Shown here piece by piece: positions 7,590-11,166 of a DNA stretch of 11,166 nt; position 1 is the stretch's first letter; every line of letters begins with the position of its first letter. The notes beneath the pieces are model-generated. The model was not told the DNA's origin, made no database searches, and was given only the letters and a program-made list of their open reading frames with translations. The position numbers were made by a program, and so were the translations under genes. This DNA comes from Alphaproteobacteria bacterium UBA3650 (lineage in GTDB: Bacteria; Pseudomonadota; Alphaproteobacteria; CAAHEQ01; UBA3637), in assembly GCA_002373815.1 (NCBI GenBank), contig DFKH01000089.1:1-11166 (forward strand), read 5' to 3'.

Positions 7590-7618
7590 ATTGTATATAA
7601 ACAAAAATAAATTGTCAA
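7590..7618 (-). promoter_or_regulatory. Sigma70-type promoter of the glycan operon
   Basis: On the minus strand a perfect -35 TTGACA (7618-7613) is followed by a 17-base spacer and a -10 TACAAT (7595-7590), five of six matches to consensus. The spacer and the bases upstream are A/T-rich, compatible with an UP element. The predicted start is near 7583, giving a leader of about 69 bases to the GT2 ATG at 7514. No other promoter of similar quality was noticed inside 1-7514, so the whole operon probably depends on it. Confidence 0.75.
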
Positions 7619-7658
7619 CTCATTTTTTATGTAGTTCATATAAAATAAAAGCAAGCAT

Positions 7659-7676
7659 AAAAAAGAGCCGTTCCCT
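7659..7676 (-). terminator. Weak candidate terminator behind the TSCPD gene
   Basis: On the minus strand AGGG (7676-7673), a five-base loop and CTCT (7667-7664) can form a four-pair stem with one G-U pair, followed directly by six T (7664-7659). The T-run and the position, about 20 bases after the TSCPD stop codon, fit a terminator, but the stem is short. It could be a partial terminator or a chance match. Confidence 0.3.
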
Positions 7677-7697
7677 AGTTGAATTTAGCGATTTGAA

Positions 7698-7946
7698 CTA
7701 TTTGAGTGCACCATCAATAGCCCTAGCTAATTGATCACCACAAGATGTTCCCTTACCCGCACAATCATTTCCACGCAATTTGTCGGCAATTTCTTTGGCA
7801 TCTTTTCCTTCAACCAATTTGCCAATAGCCAATAAATTACCTGGGCAACCGCCCAAAAAATGGACATTATGCAACTTACCGTCTTCAATATCAAAATCAA
7901 TTGTTTTTGAGCAAACCAGTTGTGTATGATATGTATAATGTGTCAT
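7698..7946 (-). CDS. Stand-alone TSCPD domain protein (TIGR03905-like)
   Basis: 82 residues, the whole length of the small TSCPD proteins. These resemble the cysteine-rich TSCPD module at the C-terminus of some B12-dependent ribonucleotide reductases; the role of the free-standing form is not established. The order of motifs matches the family: YTYHTQLVCS at 4-13, a strand with IEDGKLHNVHFLGGCPGNL at 20-38, the LVEGKDAKEIADKLRG helix at 44-59, and the C-terminal TSCGDQLARAID at 67-78. Cys12, Cys34, Cys62 and Cys69 are candidate metal or redox ligands. The name-giving TSCPD is TSCGD here, with Gly70 replacing Pro. AAAGGAG precedes the ATG and contains the stop codon region of the helicase gene, 12 bases upstream, so the two genes are almost certainly co-transcribed. 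Candidate roles, all inferred, are metal binding or a redox function linked to nucleotide metabolism. Confidence 0.88.
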   Translation of the reverse strand: MTHYTYHTQLVCSKTIDFDIEDGKLHNVHFLGGCPGNLLAIGKLVEGKDAKEIADKLRGNDCAGKGTSCGDQLARAIDGALK

Positions 7947-7958
7947 TTTGTTTCTCCT

Positions 7959-10694
7959 TTAAACTATATGATTTAACTTTTCACTCCACCGACTTATCTT
8001 GTCAGCGTATGTTGTATTAATGCTAGAATAGGCTTTTGCTTTGGATTTCAACATTAAAATCCGACCTGCCACATTGCGCGTATAAACGACTTGACAATAC
8101 CCAATATGTTTTTGCCAGTTATTCTTAAAGGTATTTGCCATTTCTTTGTTTTCAGAAATAATATCTGGCAAAGCGTGATAGTCCCGTTGTTGCCACCACT
8201 TCACATTTGTATTTTGACGCACCAACAAATATCTGGGATTATCAATTGGATCCAAAAATTGTTTCATCGCATTGATAAAAATATGATTCTCTTTTTGATT
8301 CAAACCAATGGCACTCACCGTATAATGAATACCAGGAATTTTTTTAACTTTTAACAAAGCAGCCCTTGGTGAGGTTGTCAATATATCCAAATCATACAAC
8401 GTTTCTAACATCACTTGGGCAATTTGTTCCAGCATTTTTTCGGGGCGCCCTGCCCGTAACAGCTTCCACGTAGGCAAGGTCATTGCCACCACAAATGCGC
8501 CAACAATTAAACCATATACCCAAAGTGGCATGGCATTATCATAAGCAATTTTACATGCTTGATAAGCGATAAATCCATACGCCACCAACATGGTAAAATA
8601 AGCATCTACAAATGGCAAAGCTTTTACTTTGTTGTTTGTATCCAATTCCTGTTTGACAGAACCTATGCCCACTTTTGAATCAACACGAATGCCCTTTTCC
8701 CACGCTGTTTTTGTTTCGGCTCGTGTATAGGCAAGTGCTTTTTTATTAAACTCATCCAACTTTTTTTCTTTTAACTTTATGGCTTTTGTTCCCCACAAAC
8801 ACCTATCTATCCCATTTGTGATGTTGTAAGGTGGCAATAAATCTGGGGCTTCATATCCAGCAAAACGGCGTGATAAAGAGTCATAGTCGCCCCCGATATC
8901 CCCCTCTTCACCTTTGAAATTGTCAACGATATTGAATACTTTAATGTTCGCCAAATGCCAAATATGGGATATTTTATTCGGATTATTTTTATCAATGCGA
9001 ATAGCTCGTCCACGCATTTGGTTAGACAACATATACGAAGCAACCGCACTAGACAAGATCAATGAGTTTATACTAGGAGCATCCCATCCTTCTCCTAATA
9101 GTGCCTGAGTTCCAACCATAATGGTCAGCCCCCCTGTATTAAACAGTTCTGTTATTAAATCAACGATCTTTGTTTTTGCTTTTTCTTTAGCTTTTACTAC
9201 TACATAATTCGAGTAATACTTAAAGCTAGCAAACGAAACATCTGATGGATTTAAACCTGCACTCTCCATTAATTTTTGTAGGGACTTTTGCTGATTCTTT
9301 GGAAGCAAAATAATCTGTCCGGTTAAGATACCTATGTGGGCGTTTTCAAGATGTAAAGCCTCTAATTTAGCAAAAATTGGGGCAACGCCTAAGGCATCGA
9401 CCTTTGATTCAAAGGCGTCTAATTTTATCAAATCAGCCAAAATAACCATCCGCAAATTGGTCCCTAAATCCGCATATTCTTTCTTTACAATTTCTTCAAT
9501 CGCATCCAATTTTCCCAAACTTCGGGCCAATGTTTTGGACACATTGGCATTGTGTTCAATTTGAATGGATTTATTTTCAATTAAATTGGCTTTTGCCGCT
9601 TTTTGATGAAGTGCATTGATTTCTGTTTCTAATTCTGGATATTTTTCCTTATGTTTAAAAACAAGTCCATTTAAAATACGCTCAATCTCGGACAATGTGA
9701 GTTTGGGTATTTCCTCCCCTGTTGCTTGAAACACATCTAAAAAGGACTTTGCGATTTCTTGTTTTTGTGATTTTAGATAACTTGCTAAGGCCAAATAAAA
9801 TTCTGGATCATCAAATAACTCGTCTAAATAAGATTCTGCATTTGTCCAAAAGGGCAAATTTTGAATCAGCTTTCCCAATTCTTTATTATTCAAAAAATCA
9901 GCTACGAAATTTTGCGCCGCCTGTTCATGTTGGGTAAGAGCTCGCTTTTCTTCTTCGCGCAAATGCGCAAAATAAATCAAGTCTTGATGAGGACACAAAT
10001 CTCCTGCTTGCACCAACTCAGGAATGCTGATCTCTGCATCCACCGGGCCACACAAGGCCTCATATCTATCCCATTCATGACGATCCACATCATAAGGTGG
10101 TGTTGCCGTTAAAGCCACCGTCTTTTTTAATCCCATATGTTCCATCACATATTCCAATGCTTTCCACCATTCTTTGCGCAGGTGATGAGCCTCGTCCAAG
10201 CACAGCACTTCTATTTTGGCTTTTTTCAAAATTTCGATCAGGTGCATCGCTTTTTCATCATTTAAGCGCGACAATTTTTCCATTTTGTTTTCTGCTTGTT
10301 TCTCTAAGGCGGCCACTTGTTCATCCGTCAATTCTTCTTGGACATCCTTTTCCACCTTACCACTTAAGCCGGCCAACAATCCTTGATAGGTTGAAAGGGT
10401 AATTGTTTTAGGTGCCAAAATATTGGTGGAAATCATCTCATCCGCCAATTTGGAATCCGTCATAAAAGCTTGCTTTAAACGGGAAGCCCATTGATGTTTT
10501 ATGGTAATGGTAGGGGTTAAAATCAAACAAGGCTTACCGATACGCCGAATAACCTCTAACCCTAAGATGGTTTTACCAGCCCCCGGTGCCGCCACAATGT
10601 GCAATTTTTCGTCCTCAATGTGACTTTCCAAATCATCCAAAATTGCTTGTTGATACGACCGCCATTTGCCTTGAAATTCTAGATCTTTAAACAT
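7959..10694 (-). CDS. SF2 DEAD/DEAH-type helicase with two predicted transmembrane helices
   Basis: 911 residues from ATG 10694. This start is preferred because GGGAG lies 7 bases ahead of it; an in-frame GTG at 10739 would add 15 residues encoded by an inverted repeat and has no ribosome site. RecA1 carries Walker A APGAGKT (36-42), a charged helical insert (about 113-155), DEAH (167-170) and TAT (196-198). A mostly helical insert of about 175 residues (216-390) separates it from RecA2, which has GEGWDAP (534-540) and the arginine-finger motif QMRGRAIR (559-566). These are the motifs of nucleic-acid-dependent ATPases of the COG1061/type III restriction-subunit group. Two hydrophobic segments follow at about 694-716 and 723-742, then an unrecognised basic domain of about 165 residues. 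Predicted topology is a short membrane hairpin with motor and tail in the cytoplasm. No nuclease or methylase domain or gene is seen beside it. The role is unknown: DNA repair, RNA turnover at the membrane, or phage defence are all open. Confidence 0.9.
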   Translation of the reverse strand: MFKDLEFQGKWRSYQQAILDDLESHIEDEKLHIVAAPGAGKTILGLEVIRRIGKPCLILTPTITIKHQWASRLKQAFMTDSKLADEMISTNILAPKTITLSTYQGLLAGLSGKVEKDVQEELTDEQVAALEKQAENKMEKLSRLNDEKAMHLIEILKKAKIEVLCLDEAHHLRKEWWKALEYVMEHMGLKKTVALTATPPYDVDRHEWDRYEALCGPVDAEISIPELVQAGDLCPHQDLIYFAHLREEEKRALTQHEQAAQNFVADFLNNKELGKLIQNLPFWTNAESYLDELFDDPEFYLALASYLKSQKQEIAKSFLDVFQATGEEIPKLTLSEIERILNGLVFKHKEKYPELETEINALHQKAAKANLIENKSIQIEHNANVSKTLARSLGKLDAIEEIVKKEYADLGTNLRMVILADLIKLDAFESKVDALGVAPIFAKLEALHLENAHIGILTGQIILLPKNQQKSLQKLMESAGLNPSDVSFASFKYYSNYVVVKAKEKAKTKIVDLITELFNTGGLTIMVGTQALLGEGWDAPSINSLILSSAVASYMLSNQMRGRAIRIDKNNPNKISHIWHLANIKVFNIVDNFKGEEGDIGGDYDSLSRRFAGYEAPDLLPPYNITNGIDRCLWGTKAIKLKEKKLDEFNKKALAYTRAETKTAWEKGIRVDSKVGIGSVKQELDTNNKVKALPFVDAYFTMLVAYGFIAYQACKIAYDNAMPLWVYGLIVGAFVVAMTLPTWKLLRAGRPEKMLEQIAQVMLETLYDLDILTTSPRAALLKVKKIPGIHYTVSAIGLNQKENHIFINAMKQFLDPIDNPRYLLVRQNTNVKWWQQRDYHALPDIISENKEMANTFKNNWQKHIGYCQVVYTRNVAGRILMLKSKAKAYSSINTTYADKISRWSEKLNHIV

Positions 10695-10697
10695 AAA

Positions 10698-10737
10698 GAA
10701 ACTCCCGTTTTGTTTTGACTTAGCATACGGGAGTTTC
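10698..10737. repeat. Perfect 11-bp inverted repeat over the helicase promoter and ribosome site
   Basis: GAAACTCCCGT (10698-10708) and its exact complement ACGGGAGTTTC (10727-10737) are separated by 18 bases. The right arm ends at the -10 box and fills much of the promoter spacer; the left arm contains the helicase ribosome site. Read on the plus strand, the hairpin is followed by ACTTTTTT; on the minus strand by TTTATG, the start codon. It could be an operator for a dimeric regulator, a hairpin that hides the ribosome site in read-through mRNA from the rubrerythrin gene, or a terminator. The repeat is seen directly; the choice among these is open. Confidence 0.75.
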
Positions 10738-10750
10738 ACTTTTTTGTCAA
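10722..10750 (-). promoter_or_regulatory. Sigma70-type promoter of the helicase-TSCPD pair
   Basis: On the minus strand a perfect -35 TTGACA (10750-10745), a 17-base spacer and a -10 TATGCT (10727-10722, four of six matches) lie between the rubrerythrin stop and the helicase start. The predicted transcription start is near 10715, inside the loop of the inverted repeat. An mRNA from this promoter would therefore lack the upstream arm and leave the ribosome site GGGAG (10706-10702) free, whereas read-through mRNA would form the hairpin. Confidence 0.6.
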
Positions 10751-10763
10751 GATTAAAATACAG

Positions 10764-11166
10764 TTAAAAATAGCGTTTTAATAATGCTTCCAACGCTTTG
10801 CCATGACGAGCCTCATCACGCGCCATTTCATGCACAGTATCGTGAATGGCATCCAAGTTCAATTCTTTGGCTTTTTTGGCAATAGCTGTCTTTCCATGGC
10901 AAGCGCCATTTTCACCTGCCAACATTTTTTCCAAATTGGCTTTGGTATCAGCAGACACTAATTCACCCAACATTTCAGCAAAACGGGCAGCATGTTCGGC
11001 TTCTTCATGGGCAATTTTATCTAATGCCATAGCGATTTCTGGATAACCTTCCCGCAAGGCTTGACGGGACATAGCCAAATACATCCCAACTTCGGAACAT
11101 TCACCATTAAAGTTATTACGCAACCCTTGAACAATTTCCGCATCCACATCTTTGGCAATACCCATT
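10764..11166 (-). CDS. Rubrerythrin/NADH peroxidase, ferritin-like domain (5' end probably off window)
   Basis: The visible 133 codons encode the diiron ferritin-like domain of the Clostridia-type NADH peroxidase/rubrerythrin family, which reduces hydrogen peroxide in anaerobes. Numbered from the first visible Met (11165), the motifs are FNGECSEVGMYLAMSRQ (19-35) with Glu22 and Glu25, HEEAEHAARFAE (53-64) with Glu55 and His58, Glu85 in AGENGA, and MARDEARHGKALEALLKRYF (114-133) with Glu118 and His121. These are the expected iron ligands. Relatives usually carry a rubredoxin module of about 45 residues before this domain, and MGIAKDVD aligns with an internal position of them. The visible ATG is therefore more likely an internal Met than the true start, though a stand-alone form is possible. 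The stop TAA lies 13 bases before the -35 box of the helicase promoter. It is less AT-rich than the glycan genes. It is a cytoplasmic protein of peroxide defence. Confidence 0.9.
   Translation of the reverse strand, partial: MGIAKDVDAEIVQGLRNNFNGECSEVGMYLAMSRQALREGYPEIAMALDKIAHEEAEHAARFAEMLGELVSADTKANLEKMLAGENGACHGKTAIAKKAKELNLDAIHDTVHEMARDEARHGKALEALLKRYF

Noticed and set aside
7515..7697. Small gene or RNA gene in the gap between the TSCPD and GT2 genes
   Set aside because: No open frame with a ribosome site was seen; the gap is explained by terminator, promoter and leader stem-loop, and no tRNA-like fold is visible.
10097..10402. Plus-strand open frame of 101 codons opposite the helicase Walker/DEAH region
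   Set aside because: Shadow of a conserved motif region; no ribosome site or family likeness.
7959..10694. Helicase as the motor subunit of a known restriction or defence system
   Set aside because: No methylase, nuclease, specificity subunit or known defence partner lies beside it in the window, so naming such a system would be guesswork.
10694..10739. GTG at 10739 as the helicase start
   Set aside because: It lies upstream of the predicted transcription start, has no ribosome site, and the extra residues are just the translated inverted repeat. ATG 10694 has GGGAG at good spacing.
1..11166. CRISPR array, insertion sequence or integration site
   Set aside because: No spaced direct repeats, transposase frame, terminal inverted repeats or tRNA gene were seen on either strand.

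Overview
The window is AT-rich bacterial DNA in which every supported gene lies on the minus strand, so transcription runs from high to low coordinates. A C-terminal fragment of a Clostridia-type rubrerythrin/NADH peroxidase and a stand-alone TSCPD protein suggest an anaerobic or microaerophilic, probably host-associated bacterium with good AGGAGG-type ribosome binding sites. The phylum cannot be fixed from sequence alone.

Right part (about 7698-11166): the 3' end of a rubrerythrin gene, then an intergenic region carrying a promoter fused with a perfect 11-bp inverted repeat. Next comes a long SF2 helicase with two predicted membrane helices behind its motor core, followed 12 bases later by a small TSCPD protein. 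The helicase and TSCPD genes look co-transcribed.

Middle (7515-7697): a 183-bp gap. It holds a weak terminator behind the TSCPD gene, a near-consensus sigma70 promoter (TTGACA, 17 bp, TACAAT) and a 5'-leader stem-loop.

Left part (1-7514): one tightly packed surface-glycan operon. Its order of transcription is a GT2 glycosyltransferase, rfbA, rfbC, rfbD, an RgpF-like protein, an FdtA/QdtA ketoisomerase, a left-handed beta-helix acyltransferase, a GT-D (DUF1792) glycosyltransferase and an FkbH-like HAD protein that runs off the left edge. RfbA makes dTDP-glucose, and RfbC and RfbD finish dTDP-L-rhamnose. The ketoisomerase and acyltransferase point to a second dTDP sugar, a 3-acylamido-3,6-dideoxyhexose (Fuc3NAc/Qui3NAc type), branching from the same 4-keto intermediate. 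The shared 4,6-dehydratase (rfbB) and the aminotransferase (fdtB/qdtB) are not in the window. The remaining proteins would assemble and decorate the glycan.

The less ordinary parts are the membrane-linked helicase with its TSCPD partner, the promoter/hairpin/ribosome-site overlap in front of the helicase, the leader hairpin of the glycan operon, and the C-terminal SGNH-like extension of the FkbH protein. No RNA gene, CRISPR array, insertion sequence or integration site was found.
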